Assembly: GCA_008921705.1 (NCBI GenBank)
Contig: VFFE01008914.1
Location: 475,673 to 539,672 of the forward strand
Source: Burhinus oedicnemus
Lineage: Eukaryota > Chordata > Aves > Charadriiformes > Burhinidae
DNA length: 64,000 bases
Direction of reading: 5' to 3'
Part shown: positions 1-13,724 of the stretch, piece after piece
How the letters are laid out: every line of letters begins with the position of its first letter
Numbering within the stretch: the stretch's first letter is position 1
Translations under genes and position numbers: made by a program
Notes under the pieces: model-generated
Told to the model about the DNA's origin: nothing
Seen by the model: the letters and a program-made list of their open reading frames with translations, nothing else
Database searches by the model: none

Positions 1-1038
1 AGAAAGCTTTCTCCTTGCTTAGCTTCATTGTATTAACTTGAATAGGTGACAGTAAAAACATTTTCTATCAAGCCCATGATGGCAAAGAAAGACAAAATTT
101 TAAAAAAGGACGATTTATTTACCCCATGATGCTCTCGCAGTGAAATGCTAAACAGCGGTTACTGATTATCATCCATGCAGTTTTCTGACTTTATTACAAA
201 ATGAAAACAACTTCAGTTACTTCTATAGAAGTAACTTTCTCCCATATCTACATAAAAAAACCCTTCCTGTCATACATTCAAAAGAGCTAGACTTTTAAAT
301 AATCATGAATACATGCCTGAGAACAAAAGGTTCTTTAATATATTAGGCAATTAGCCTTATACTGTTAAATATCAATTTTCTCATAATAGATATTTAGAAA
401 AATAGGCTTATGGCCATGTGTAAGGTTTAATTGATAAAGAAATAATCATTGGGAATTGGTACTGTACATTAACTTACATAGGCAGAGTCTTCACTCTTTT
501 CTTAATTGCTCTAAATAATTTTGGAGAGGTTTTCTCTAGTTCCTTGTTTTTTGCCCTGTTTTCAAAATTGATATAAAACAAAAACTTCCCTGCTCTGAAA
601 TATGGTAAGCCAACTAGGAGCACATTCAGCCTAATAGTTATGGACAGAATTTTCTTAAGAAATCTCCAGCATCATTACACAATGTTTAAAAAATATTTCG
701 TACTTCATTAGTTTGGTGCTGATAAAGAATCTTTTTTATTTCAATTGAAAGTTATCTTACATGATGACATTTTACAATGTGAACTTACAATAAACTGCAA
801 ACTTGGGAACCAGTGACATATAAAAGATGAGGTAGAATTATGAAACCAGAAAACAAAATAATCAATCATAACATAGGTTTATTAAATAGCAGTGACTACA
901 TATTTACACTTATGAAATCACAGTTTTCTTATTTTGCCTTTTCTGCATCCATAACTGCAGATATTTTGTGCATTATAGCCCAGATGCTAAGCTTATCAAC
1001 TATGTTTTGTAACATTATGTAAGTTTTAGAACCTGGAG
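1..1038. other. AT-rich non-coding flank
   Basis: No splice-flanked open segment, repeat signature or RNA gene is visible. The short open frame near 840-1,022 is AT-rich, has no recognisable motif, and reads into the sequence before the assembly gap. Confidence 0.6.
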
Positions 1039-1058
1039 NNNNNNNNNNNNNNNNNNNN
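1039..1058. other. Assembly gap (20 N)
   Basis: A run of 20 N. The round length suggests a placeholder of unknown true size. It coincides with the lower end of an antisense CR1 fragment, so the CR1 may continue into missing sequence. Confidence 0.97.
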
Positions 1059-1435
1059 ACAGTGGGCAGTTCTTCATTGTCCCAGGCCCTGTCTTTGCCT
1101 TCTACGATGAGCCATGTGGCTAGAACACTCCCCAGTGAAGACTGAGGCAAAAAGTTGTTGAGTACCTCAGCCTTCTCTGTATCCTGGGTGGCCAGGCCTA
1201 CTGTGTCCTTCTGGAGAGGGCCCATATTTTCCCTAGTCTTCCTTTTATCATGAACACACCTATAGTAGCTTTTCTTGTTGCCCTTGATGTCCCTGGCCAG
1301 ATTTAATTGTGTCAGGGCTTTAGCTTTGCTAACCTGGTCCCTGGCTGCTTGGACAATTTCTCTGTATTCTTCCTGGTTACCTGTCCTTGCTTCCAACCTC
1401 TGTAGGCTTCCTTTTTGTGTTTGAAGATGTTGTCC
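1059..1435 (-). mobile_element. CR1 retrotransposon fragment, ORF2 linker region
   Basis: Read on the minus strand this is the stretch of CR1 ORF2 between the endonuclease and reverse transcriptase domains. Recognisable pieces are YRGWK-like residues followed by AKALTQLNLARDIKGNKKSY (residues of a minus-strand frame covering about 929-1,396) and the LPQSSLGSVLATW stretch. Neither the EN nor the RT catalytic core is present. The fragment is cut by the N gap on its 3' side. On its 5' side it passes directly into a GC-rich repeat at about 1,440, where the expected EN-side sequence is missing. Confidence 0.85.
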
Positions 1436-1440
1436 TCAGC

Positions 1441-1612
1441 CTGGCCTCATCCCAAGGAAAGTTCACAGCGCCTGGTGCTGGGGCTGTCCTGGTGGTCCCT
1501 GCTGCCCTGTTCCCTGGCTGGGACAGTGGAACAGGTCCTGGCTACCAGGCCCTGACCTGACGGCCCCTGGGGAGCCCCTGATGTCCACAGGGAGCCACAT
1601 GCTGCACCTTCA
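1441..1612 (-). repeat. GC-rich, CpG-poor dispersed repeat, copy A
   Basis: A G+C-rich block in AT-rich surroundings. Its reverse complement aligns through most of its length with 24,121-24,310. Shared words in the same order include CTCCCTGTGG, TCCCCAGGGG, CAGGGCCTGG, CCCAGCCAGG, CACCAGGACA and CCTTGGGA. It abuts the 5' side of the CR1 linker fragment in the same orientation, so it could be a chimeric 5' addition to that CR1 or CR1 leader sequence joined by deletion. Family not identified. Confidence 0.6.
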
Positions 1613-4600
1613 CATTTATATTAGCAGTCAGCCATATGTATGGTTGTCCAGCTTGGTCCTGGAAAATGGTTAGAAACTCATATTACTAAATTTCTTAATT
1701 CTTGCCACTGTTCTGTCAGAGGTGTTCAAAATTACTCCAGTCAACAGAAAAGCTCCATACTGGCAGGGATCATATATGCAAAAAGGATTTAAAAGTTAGC
1801 AGTAAAACAAAGGAGCCATTGAGGATGTTTGGAAGGAGCAAGTGTAGGAAATGAGTCCTTAGAAGCAATATTGCAATGTCTGGGAAATATCTGTAGAACC
1901 AAATGATCTCCACAGTGTAACTATTCTTTTATTTCCACTGATCAGGATTAAGTAATAAAAACATACCTAAGTGCAAAACCTCCACCTATGTACTGATATG
2001 AATTTGTGAGACCTGTGGCATAGAACTCAGAGAGATGAAAAACAAAACATGGTTGGTGTGGGAGTTGCCTGCCTGGGGAATTTCTGGGAAAGGCTTGTAG
2101 AGCCTATGGCTGTTGACATCATCCAAAGTCATGGTAAATAAACCTTCTGCTGACGGGAAAACTAGATTACTTGAGAGGATGGCTGCGGTATAGTATGAGT
2201 GAATGGAATTCTATGCAAAGAGGGAGCAGGCAGCTGGATACTTCTCATAGCTGAGAGGACTGTCTTGATAAACCATCTTATTATAATGAAAATTAGTACC
2301 ATGTCTTTTCAAGGATGAAGGAAGAACATGGCCCAATATCTGGGAGATTCAAACTGATTTAGCAAAGACAGTCATAAGGATGTGTAAAGCTAGAATTTGT
2401 CTTTTTAGGAAAATGAACATCTTTATCTGTCAGAATGACACACCTTAAGAAATGTGCTGCTTGTCTTCTAATATTCAGAATGCTGAATATTAATACTCCA
2501 GACTGATGAGAATTTCCTGACCTTCTTACCGGAATATAATGACAGTTGTATAGTATCACTTTAATTAATAATACTGCCATACAGGATTTTAAGAATACTA
2601 GGAGAATGACAATATTGGTCTGTGAGAGAGAGCTCAAGAGATGAAATTGTAGTGGGTATTCTCAAAAATCCTCTGATCTAACAGTAAAGGGATGAGTTAT
2701 TCATCCTTGACACAAATGTTCAACGATGGATGATCTCTCAAAGAGGTGTACATATTGTGCAGACATTTAGGTTTTGGTCTTTTGAACATCTTTGGACTTG
2801 CAAGTACATAGGAAAACAGAATAAAACTCAAGTGCATTTTGAAAATGAAATAAATGAAATAAAATAGGTAAAATTCAAATTCAAGGAGAGTCTAGAGTGT
2901 TGTAACTTGGAAGACTGAATTAGCTATAGAAATACAAAAATAAACAAAACTAATGGGGAAAAGAAGGAGGAATAAAAACTGTCTTCATAGTCTTGAGAAA
3001 CTCTCGCTTGCTGGTCTTAATGAAAGTAAGTGTTTCATTAGATAGCTGAAGGGGGTTTTTTTGTTTTGTTTTGGGTTTTTTTTAGCTAACGTCTGAAGTC
3101 AAGTACAGCCCTGAAAATTTCAAGTCCTCTCCCCATTAACCTCTAAAAAATATTACAGGAGGAAAGTCCAGAAGAAAAAGACAGGCAGGTCTAGGAAACA
3201 CCGCTGTTCCAGGCTGTATATTCTGTGGAAAAGAAATCTGAAATACAAGTCCTCAAATGCTTAAAAGACAACTGCAAAATGGAAGAGGAGGTTACTGAAA
3301 ATATTTGGATAGGACAAGAAATAATGAGCTTAAGACAGACTGAGCATTTCTGTATGGTGCTTTCAGAAGTTTAAACATGTCCTAGTTAAACACTAGAATA
3401 GATTGTATAAATTATTCTGTGTAGAAAGTGATCTAAACTCTGCATTCCCTTTTGGCAACATTTGTCTAGCATTGCTTGTGAATAGTATATTTTGCTGTAG
3501 GGCTGGGAGTAGACTTGCTGACCTCTTCAAGTCTTTTACAGACTTGTTTTTTATGATATCTCAGAGGTAATCCCTGAAGCAACTCAGCTGCTTCTCTTTT
3601 TTTCACCTTCCTTAATAATGCATAGTTTAAAAACATATTTTGTGCTTGATCTAATCAGCTTCTCTCTTTTTCTCCCTGAGACAAATTCATGTGTTTAGTT
3701 TTACTTTTTCCATAAACTGCCACACATAAAATGTTAATCTTGAAGCAAGAAAGTTGTTACTCTGAAGGTTACATACTGTTTCAGCAAGATGATTGGTTAC
3801 TGTAATTAAAAAGGTTAATTGTTCAACACTTAAAATATTGCTGTGCTAGTATTCCTTTCCAAATTCAATGTAGAAAATTATTCTTGAAAACAGAACATAG
3901 AATCTTATATTTGTTGTTTTGCCCATTTCCAGTCTTTCAGTTTACTTAATGGATGTTTTTCTGCAGGTGGCGGATGGATGTGTGTGCTGAAGTAATTTCT
4001 TAAATCAACAGAGTTCTGTTGAATTGGATGGCATTTACATTATCTGAATATCTGAATTACTACTTTCCTTCTTTTTTTTTTTTCCCCACAACAAGTATTT
4101 TGTGACACTCTATCATCAGGATAACAAAATTCTGTGAAATTAAAATTCATAAATTGTTCCTGAGGAAAAAGAAATCTAGGAAGGGAAAACCCTGGCAAAG
4201 AGGTAGAGATGGGTGTCAAGAGTTTCTGCTGCTGTTAATGATTTACAAAATCCTTTTGTCTCTAATGGCTCTTTGTTGTTAATTTGCCCTTCAAGTGGAA
4301 CCCCCACTCCAAATTTTCCTCATGGAAAATGGAATTAAGTCATGATCTGCATGCAGGCAAGAAGTGAAAAAGAAAATTTATTCAGGTAAGCCAAATGGAA
4401 ACACTTATGGAAGCATTCTTTAAAAGAAAAAAAATCCACTAAGAAAAAAATACACTAGTAAAGAGGACATTAATTGCCATTTCTCCTTTATGAAAGTAGA
4501 AATTAAATTTCAATTGGCTTCATATGGATGCTTTTTAAAACAAAACAAAACAGTCAAACCCATTTTCCTATATTTGGATATAACATTACAAGCATAAATA

Positions 4601-5880
4601 CCTTTTGAGAGCAAACCTTCTCAGCATCAGAATCAGAATATTTGTGTTAAATAATGAAGAAGGAACAACTCAAGGGAATTAGTACTATAATAGAAATGGA
4701 ATGAAAACAAATTATTCTTTAGATAAAAAAAAAGAGAAAAATATAAATGCATTTTGAGATTATAGATTTACTGGCATTTATAGATGCTAAGGAAATATTA
4801 CATGATTAAATTAATATGAAAGCCCATTTGCTTCTCATTACAGAAACAACTCCAAAACAAAGCTACATGTGAATTCTTTAAACTTGCAAAAGTCAACACT
4901 GGACGGTATAGAGACTCACTTCTAACTGCTGTTTTAAAGGATACATTGTTTTCAATGCTTTTGTGGATATTTTCTTTATGTTATAGAATAGCTGTGTTAA
5001 TGAAGGCAGCAAATACATTTAAAAAGACAGTATCACTAGAGAGTTGAAGCACATAGCAAAAAAAGTCTGAAAATAACAGCAGCTTAGTTTTACCTGAAAA
5101 CATTAGTATAGAATAGAATAGTATAGAATAAATTCTATACCAATGTTTTTATTTACTTTAATTAATTGAACACTAACACATAGCACTAGCTAACACTAGG
5201 GAAACACAGATGTTCTCCTCCTCTACCTTGACTTGTAAAATACATTTAGCAGAAAGATTAATAAGTAAATGTCTCAGGGATTTCCATGCAGCAGAAACAC
5301 CTCTGTATTTCAGGAGAGATTGGATGACCAATGCAAAGCTCCAGAGCAAAATGTTGACCTTTTGAATCTAGAAATAAAACCAAAACTACGCAACTTCTCT
5401 TTCCTAAAAAATAGCAATACCTGTTTTACAACATAAGGTAATTTCGGTATATTTTTGGAAGGATCTGACCTGAGACAATGTGTCGCTCATTCTGCCCCAC
5501 ATATCAGCTTAATGTGTCCTGACTGTTATGCCTTTTCTCTTACATGAGACACACTACTTGTGTATAGAGGTATTTTCTCGCTGTGGGATTGTGCTATCCT
5601 TGTAGTAAAAAGTACAACAATCTAGACCGTAAAATGTACATAATCACATTCACAATTGTTTCCTCATTGTTAGTTATTTAGTATCTAGACAATTAGATAA
5701 TTATCTAAACATCAAAAAACCTTTGATGATGTAACTTGAGAAGGGGAGCCCACTGAAAAATCAAGTCTGGTCAGCCGTTATGCTATTTAATACTATGTGA
5801 CTGCTATTCATGAAGCAGTATTAAAGAACAGTTACAGAAGTAAATGGGATATTCCTGACACCCACAACTTAATATAGTTG
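1613..5880. other. Non-coding, no clear element
   Basis: AT-rich sequence with simple tracts: a T/G-rich tract at about 3,053-3,084, poly-T at about 4,069-4,083, and a short TAGAA-rich patch at 5,106-5,130. I see no CR1 signature, no convincing exon and no RNA gene. Confidence 0.5.
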
Positions 5881-7520
5881 TATCACAGTATCAAATGATA
5901 ATTCAGGCTGGAAGGGACCTTGGAAGGTCCTGCTTAATGCAAGATCAACTCTGAGGTCAGAGAGGGCTGCTCAGGGCTTTGTCCAGTTGGGTCTTAAAAC
6001 CTCCAAGGTGGCACAATCTCTCTGGGCAACCTGCTTGACTACCTGACTGTTTGCATGGAGAAAAAATGTGTGTGCTGTCTGAACAACTTTTGTTTCGTTT
6101 CCTCCTTTGCCTCTCTTTCTTCTGCCACATACCGCTGCGAAGAACCTACTTCTACTTCCTTTCTGACCTTCCCCTAGGTGCTGGGGGCTGCTGTCATGTC
6201 CTCCACAGCCATCTCTTCTCCAGAATGAACAAGACCTGGTCCCTCAGTCTCTCTTCACAGAATAAGTGGTCCAGCTCCAACCATCCTGGTGGCCTTCCAC
6301 AGAACTTCCTCCAACTTATCTACCACTTTCTTTTATTGGGAGGGTGTGTGTGTATAAATGTAAACAGGTGCATTATCCAGATGTGGTCCCATAGTAGATG
6401 AGTAGAGGTGGGTAATTACTCCCCTTGACCTTCTGACTGTGCTTCTGTTCATACAGCCCCATATGCTGCCTATCATCTTTTTTTGCCAGGGTGCCTTGCT
6501 GGATCACATTCAACTAGCTGTCCTCCAGGGCCCCCAGAGTCTTCTCCCCAGAGCTGCTACTCTCTAGCTCATCAGTCACCAGTCTGTATTGCTGCCAGGA
6601 GATTTTTCTTTACAGAGGACAGGCTTTGCACTTGTCCTTGTCGAATTTCAGGAGGTTCTGTCAACACATTTCTCTACACAGAGAATGTCAGCACTGACCT
6701 TCAGCGTATTTACTGGTCCCTCCCAACTTGGTGTCATATGCAAATTTAATAAAAGTGCATTGCATTACCTCCTCCATATCATTGATAAAGATGTTAAACA
6801 GGACATGTTCCCATACAGACTCCTGTGGTACTTGTTACCAACATTCAACCCGTTAACCACCATCCTCTGAGCCCTAACATCTGAATGCTTTTTTACCTAT
6901 CGATTTTTCCACCCATCCAGGCCAAAAACATCCCAACTTCTGTACAGGAACATTATTTGAGATAATGTCAAATCCTTGCTAAAGTAGAGATAAATTGCAT
7001 CCACGGCTCTCCTTTTGTCCACAAATCCAGTTATCACAGAAGGTGATCAGGTGTGTCAGGAATGATTTGTTCTTGGTAAAAATCCATGCTGACTGTTCCC
7101 AGAGGACTCTAAGATTTTTCCAGGGACTCCAGGAAGGCTGACCACACTATAGTTTCTCAGGTTGACCTTTTGGACTATATTTAAGATAAGTGCAACATTT
7201 GCCTTTCTCTAGTCATTGTGGATAGTATTTGATTTCCATGACCTTTTGAAGATGACAGACAGGAGACTTGGAAGGACATTGACAAGCTTGTTCAGCACTC
7301 ACAGATGCAGCCTGACAGGTGTCATGGACTAGTATGGGTTGAGTCCTGAACCAATCCTCATCCACAGCTGGTAATTCCTCTCCTCCTTAAACCCTGTGTC
7401 TAAGCGCAGAGGATCCAGAGATCTTGTTGATGAAGACCGAGGCAAAGGAGGTGTTGAGTACCACAGCCTCATCTGTATCTTCTGACACTGACTTGCTCAT
7501 TGCTGAGTTTCTATTTTTCA
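5881..7520 (-). mobile_element. Old CR1 retrotransposon, 3' end through RT
   Basis: The segment opens with a decayed reverse complement of the CR1 3' end (TTCAGGCTGGAAGGGACC) and proceeds in antisense order. It runs through the 3' UTR-side sequence, the 'asymmetric hydrophobic' tail of ORF2, the RT region around 6,700-7,150 (in reverse: ATTGATAAAGATGTTAAACA, FADD-side sequence and GTGTCAGGAATGATTTGTTC), and ends near the pre-RT stretch at 7,430-7,500 (GAAGACCGAGGCAAAGGAGG). Many frameshifts are present and divergence is higher than in the copies at 19-21 and 48-50 kb. Confidence 0.85.
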
Positions 7521-10500
7521 TAGGACAATCTGGCAGAGACTTGGTTTGTGAATTGTGACTGTGTGAAACTGATGTCCAAATATTTGCATGTATTCAGAAG
7601 ATTTTCCCTAACTGGGTAAATAATCATGGATCAGCCACAACTCTTTCCTCTACATTCACAAAATGCTTTAGAAATCTTTGCTGCAGCTTTAAGTCTTATA
7701 TTAGAATCACCAAAGTTATTACTCTCTTAACTTTAACCAAACCAAATTTAAGACAGCTATTTGGCAGTTTACCATCAATTTGTTTTCAGTATCTTCAAAG
7801 TTAAAATATGCTAGTATCATGTAGTATGCTCATCAGCATAACTATCTTGTCAGTAAGACCTAAAATGATAAGAAATAGCTACACTACAGTAGTAAATTCA
7901 CAATTTCTCCTCATAGACTGTATCAAAATTCATGAGCAAGATCCCACAGAGAGTCTGTAAAGAGACGATTTGGACTTGACAAACACAAAAGCAGAATATC
8001 ATGTGTTACCTGTGAATATTTAAGACTGTCTCTGAAAGAAAAAAAAAACAAACAAACAAACCACAAAGTTTTTCCTTTGTTCTTAAATTCAAGCATATTG
8101 GATAGCTTAGAAGTATTCAGCATATTACAGTTACTCATCCAAACAAACAAATGGATACAACTGTAATCAAAAGTGAATGAGATCATTAGCCTAGCAAGTT
8201 AACTTGCTTTCCTGTATGCCTGATTTCAGATCACTTCGGTTCTTAATCCCACAAAAGGAATTGCAGTGAAATGCATTTTCTTGCCTTACATCCATCAAAA
8301 TATCTGTTAAAGGAACCATAAAAAGATCAATTCCATAATCAGATCCTTCCTCTTTAGTATTTTTTATGTCAGATGATATGCAGAATATCCTATCAGCTTG
8401 TTAAGTCTTTTACAAATTCTGTCTTTTCTAAGAAACATCAGTCCTGAGTGAATTAAAAAAGAAAAAACAAGTACTTTACTATAACAAAGACTGAAAACAA
8501 CAAAGCACAACACCACACTGTGACAAGAAAATTCATGATCACACTCAGTCTCAATGCAGACTGCTTTTCCAAACCAGATTGGTTCTTTGAGACTTCAGAT
8601 AAATTAGCTGGTTCACCACCATATAAGCATGCTTATGAAGAAGCCCATTCAAAATATCTTAAATACTATCAGATTTTTATTTAGTTCTTTTAATTGACCA
8701 TGACCATTTACTTTGACTGCAAACTTCCAACATTCTGAAAACAGGTCTTGTCTGTATTAAATATGATTTTTTTCTGTCTTTGAATTTTCATTTAGGCTGA
8801 TAGGTTAAGCAAATTTGGGAATTTCTACACCCTACAAAAGACCACAGAGTAGAAATCCCTCAACTGACTGAGCAACATACAGAACAAGGACAGCCTTTCC
8901 TATTCAAACACAGGCACGGTGCTAAGGGTCTCTGCAGAATACTGCATGGATGTTATTGCTCGATAAATTCCTTAACAGACTATTGTCTTGATCACCATAG
9001 ACATAAGCTTTGCCACTCTCAAGAACACACTTTCAGGCCTTAGGTACTGATGAGTGCTATTAATATATCATATGAGCACTGCCCAATCATTTTAATGTCT
9101 TTATCATCACAATATACTGAGAAGTAGGGAAGGCATATAACCATTTTGTACTAATTTCTCCAATACAATCATTAAAAAAAAGTATTAAAAAGTCAAATCT
9201 CAAAGCAACTAAAGGTCACTTGTTAGGGGCAGACTGTATGCAAATGAATACCAGGTTTTTAAAACTTCCTAGATACTTAACTGCCATTCCTTTCAATAAA
9301 TTTGAAATATTTCATTATAAGCAGCTTCCAAGAGGAATCCATATAGTCTGAAAGATGGTGTGGAATAAAGAAACAACTTTTCTATGCTATGTGATGAGTA
9401 ATGGCATCTGCATAAGGGGAAAAAAGCAAAAAGTAATATTTGTAGCTCACATAGTCCATGCCAGATGGTCTGCTGAACACACTAATTCCTTGCCTGCTAG
9501 GAAATCCTAATTACTGCATTAAAGGAAGCAATTTCAGTAATTTCGTAATGGTTTCATCTGATGTAACACTAAAAAATAAATAAAAATAAGAGGAATGAAA
9601 ATATTTATATGAGACATAAAATTTCATCATTTAGTTTTCATCTGAAAATCTGTGGTACAACATTGATTATTCCAGACCTCGGCATAAACAAGATCTCTTT
9701 ATTACATGCTAGTGAAAAATTGTTGTATTGTACTAAATTCTGTAATTTCATTCCTGTGTTTCCCTCACTCATAAAGTCTTTATCTCTGTGCTAGCTATTC
9801 TTTTTACATTGAGTTCCATATGGACATCACAGAATAAAATTGCAAATTTAGCCACCTTATTAAAAAGAGAAAAAAAGGAAGATTTTTTCACCAGAAAGCA
9901 TAAAAACCTGAAATCATTTTGTGGAAGGGTACTGTAGAGTTATGAGGCAATTTCAGAGGGAATAAAATTAATTTAAAGGGATAATCAAACTTTTTTAAGC
10001 ACTGTTTGTATACTTCACAATTTGTTATATCGTGTCAGCTAAAAAGAATGCTCATGCTAATTATACTTCCTGTATCCATAACTGAGTAATAACCATCTTA
10101 GCTCTCATTTATTTTTGTTTGTACATCACTAATATGTAATGCAAACCTTTAATGTTTGCAATCATACAAATGTACTGAATGCTAAACCTCATAGGATGAG
10201 AATAACTGTGGCATCTTACAATTATTATATTTGTTGGAGTTAAAGAAACTATATGTCCACATCTATAATATTAGAAAAATGCAAACAGGTTACACGGACT
10301 TGTTAATTGCTTGCTTGCTGCAAATAACAGGTAGAATTAGAACACTCAGATACATGAAAATGAATTGTTAGAATTATTTTAGTTTTTTTGTTAGCATCTG
10401 AGGAGGATGGAGTCATAAAACCTTTAAGACAAACCACATACGTTAAGACAAAGAATATTCTTTATCAATTTGTAGTTTGATAAATAGAACAAAGCGTTAG

Positions 10501-11337
10501 ATACTATGACTTGAAGTAGATGATTACATCTCAGTAATTACACTGCAACCAAAGTGAAAATCAGGATGAATTCTTTATACTGTACTGTACTTCAAGCAGC
10601 CAAAATGAGGAAGCATGAAAAGGATAATAAGGGGGAGGAGGGTGGGGGAAGGGGACAGGGACTGGGACAGCGGATGGACAGACTAGGTATGGCACAGAAA
10701 TTTCTGTCCAAAACGATGAGAAAGGAGTTATACAGACATTAAAAGGATTGGACCTGGGGACATTTCATATTTCAGATGAAACAATAACTGTGCTTATACA
10801 GTAGTAAAGGACAGAGCACGAAAGGACCAATAATTAAAACAGTTCTTCAAGTAACAGCCTAATCTCCTCTATATACATACTATGTCATTGATTGGCTTTA
10901 TTGCCTAAAAGATGAGAATTTCAGCTAATGCTTTTCCTTTCTCCTGTGAAGTATATAAAAAGAGATTACTCTGCAGTTTTTCCCACTCTAGCAGGTATGC
11001 AGCTTTTAAATCAAATGCTGAAACACCATTAAGGTTGTAAACCCAAATGCTCTGAACTCCAAAAATTCAAATTACAACAGCTTCCTCTGACATGTTCACC
11101 AGCATATTTTTCTGGAACTTAATTCAGTCTTTAGGGAGAGTCTAAAGGATAGCATGCTTTGTTCAGTCTGTATGTTGGCTTCATTCTTTCATACATGGCT
11201 ACTTCTTAGGCATAAAAACATTAGCCAACTAGTTATATTTCCAGGATCAGGAAAACGGTTCTGTCATTTGCTTTGTACTAAAGGCTGGGGAGGCCAAGTT
11301 GGCAGCTACCGTTGCTTGCACTAGAGAAGGGAATATG
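7521..11337. other. Non-coding, no clear element
   Basis: AT-rich. A (CAAA)n-like patch lies near 8,050-8,066 and an octamer-like ATGCAAAT at about 9,239. A weak resemblance to a very old CR1 3' region at about 9,863-9,960 (GGAAGATTTTTTCACC, then TGTGGAAGG) is too poor to call. No supported gene. Confidence 0.5.
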
Positions 11338-11519
11338 GACCATGTCCAGACCTTTTTTTTAATATCTCCAAGGAGGGAGTTACCACATCCCCTCTAGGCA
11401 ACCTTTTCCAGTGCTTAGTCACCCTCACAGTAAAAAAAGTGTTTCCTGATGTTCAGAGGGAATTTCCTGTGTTTCAGTTTGTGCCCATTGCTTCTCGGCA
11501 CCACTCTAAGCTAAATAGT
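11338..11519 (-). mobile_element. CR1 3'-region block, duplicate A
   Basis: An antisense CR1 segment (CATGTCCAGACC through GTTTGTGCCCATTGCTTCT). It is nearly identical to 11,957-12,138 at an offset of 619 bases. Both share deviations from usual CR1, including a T-run before AATATCTCC, GTTACCACATCC, and the same deletion after CCCATTGCTTCT that joins straight to GGCACCACTCTA. Confidence 0.8.
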
Positions 11520-11867
11520 AGCTACTGTTGGGTGATGGCTCCTCTGAACAGCAACAGCTCATGTCCCCATCACTCTTGGTTTCGTTCCATCTCATTTCCT
11601 CCAGAAGCAGCAGGAAGGGATACACCAAGTTCCCAGCTCTTCCACTTCCATTGATGTGTCTTCCACTATCTTGGAAGGTATGGCAAAGATCTCCTGCTTT
11701 TCTGAGAAGCCTTGAGCCAAGTTGTATACCTCTACATTTGGCTCTATAGCTTAAAAATTCTAGAGGCAGTATCCCTGCAAGCAGTCACCTGAGATAATAC
11801 TATATACAAAGTATAAGAAAGCACATGGTAATGCTAAGTATACAAACTACTGAAGTTTTAAAGCATT
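11520..11867. other. Unassigned spacer between CR1 duplicates
   Basis: About 350 bases with no recognisable CR1 content. Several short frames are open, none with a recognised motif. If the flanking CR1 blocks arose by local duplication, this spacer is part of the duplicated or inserted unit. Confidence 0.4.
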
Positions 11868-12180
11868 ACAGAATGGTTGAGGTTGGAAGGGACCTCTGGA
11901 TGTCATCTGGTCCAAATCTCCTGCTCAAGCAAAGCCATCTAGAGCCAGCTGCCCAGGACCACATCCAGACCTTTTTTTAATATCTCCAAGGAGGGAGTTA
12001 CCACATCCTCTCTAGGCAACCTTTTCCAGTGCTTAGTCACCTTCACAGTAAAAAAAAGTGTTTCCTGATGTTCAGAGGGAATTTCCTGTGTTTCAGTTTG
12101 TGCCCATTGCTTCTGGGCACCACTCTAGACTAAACAGTCCCAGCTCGCACAGCCTTTCCTCACAAAAGAGATACTCCACT
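11868..12180 (-). mobile_element. CR1 3' end, antisense, containing duplicate B
   Basis: Starts with the reverse complement of a CR1 3' end (GAATGGTTGAGGTTGGAAGG), then TCTGGTCCAAATCTCCTGCT and the block 11,957-12,138 shared with 11,338-11,519. It continues to TTTCCTCACAAAAGAGATAC. A 5'-truncated, 3'-complete CR1, as target-primed reverse transcription normally leaves. Confidence 0.85.
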
Positions 12181-13720
12181 CCCTTCTGAATGATGGTTAA
12201 CTCGAACAAACGGAAAGTGTTCATAATGGAAGCCGAAGAATATTGCAATTGGAACTTAAAATTAAATGGTAAGGGTTTTTTTCTTTTATATGAAAACATG
12301 AACATTTAAATGGCCTTTGAAAAAAAGATCAGCCGCACTTGCTCACCTCTGCTTTAAAAGGGCACATCATAAGGAACTCACGTTTATATATAATGGGTGA
12401 ACTCAGAACTGAAAGTAACATTATTGCTGCTGTACTGTAATCTCATGTTATCTATTGCAAAATAAATACAACCCCAACTGTAGCTTTCTTAAAGAGAAGA
12501 GAAGATAAGGCTGTGCAAGGAGTATTGAACTGGAACTCCATTTTGGTAGCTGTAGCTCCTCTTGTAGGAATTATTCACTGCATTTTATAAATATTTGCTT
12601 GACAGTAAACATATTCATCTTGATGCAAATATGCCTGGAGAATAAGAATTTGCTTTCTTTACTGAAGTCCCCTGACTTTTATTCCTTGTAATATTGTATT
12701 TGTATGAGAATGCATTTGTGTAGTAATAAAATACTTCTTAAGTAGTGGAAGAAGATACAAGGTAGAATCAATCTGAAATGGTATTGCAGATGTTGTGGTA
12801 AAATCAGAATGTTTTAATATCCAGCATCATTATTTGATTTGTCATATGAGTCATTCGAGTTAACCATCATTCAGTTCTTCCCTTGAGACAAGAAAAATTA
12901 ATATAATCTTTACCTCTCATGTAAGTATTTTAAACCACGTTGAGTTTACCCGAGGATGCAATAAGTAATAGTGGCAAAGTAGTTGCCAAAATGGAACAGA
13001 TTGTCTTTCTGAATGGATTAATCTATAATAAATTTCCACCTGGTTGAAAGACCAATAAGTCAAACGAGAGAGCCTCTTAAGTTTTATTAACTTGTTTGAG
13101 AATGAACTCTTGCTGTAGTAATAGAGTGGGACATACTGGCAGACAACAATGTATCCTGTTTGCTAAGCTATTTTTTCAGGACTGGAAGTTTTGGCTCAAT
13201 AAAGCATGAGGAGCGGAAAGAGGCAGGACTGCAAATCATCACAGACAGATGATAATAGGAAGCATGTTACCAGTGAAGATATATACAAAATATGGGTGGT
13301 TTCATCCCAAGCCAGCATTTGCTAGGATTTTTATTTATATATTCATTTATTTATTGGTGGTGGGAAAACATTGAAAAGAAGTCTTCATTAATTGTGTTCT
13401 CTTTTAGGCTACCTGAAAGACATTTTTTCCTCTCTCTCTCTCTTTCTTAGCAATCAGATGAAAGCATAGACTGCTGGAGTGTAATCCAAAGTTAGAAATA
13501 AAAGATGTTCAAAATGTCATGTTTCATTAAAACTGGTTGTATAGGATATTTGTGCTTTAGAGAGACTTTACAAGAAAAAGTAGCCGGAAGTCATACTGCT
13601 GTTTTACAATCAGTTATTCTAAGATGCATACGAAGAAAGCAACTACAGCAAAAAAAAAAAAAAAAAAGCACCCCTCAGTTACTTTAGTCACCAAATGAGG
13701 AATGAAGACCTAAAATCTTC
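12181..13720. other. Non-coding, simple-sequence patches
   Basis: AT-rich. A pyrimidine run of CT repeats ending in CTTTCTTAG at about 13,428-13,449 looks like a splice acceptor, but no open, donor-bounded exon follows. A poly-A run sits at about 13,651-13,668. Confidence 0.45.
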
Positions 13721-13724
13721 AATC

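Noticed and set aside
9863..9960. Ancient CR1 3' fragment
   Set aside because: Only two short words match and their spacing is uncertain.
13428..13449. Splice acceptor after a CT repeat
   Set aside because: No open, donor-bounded segment follows; the CT run is a simple repeat.
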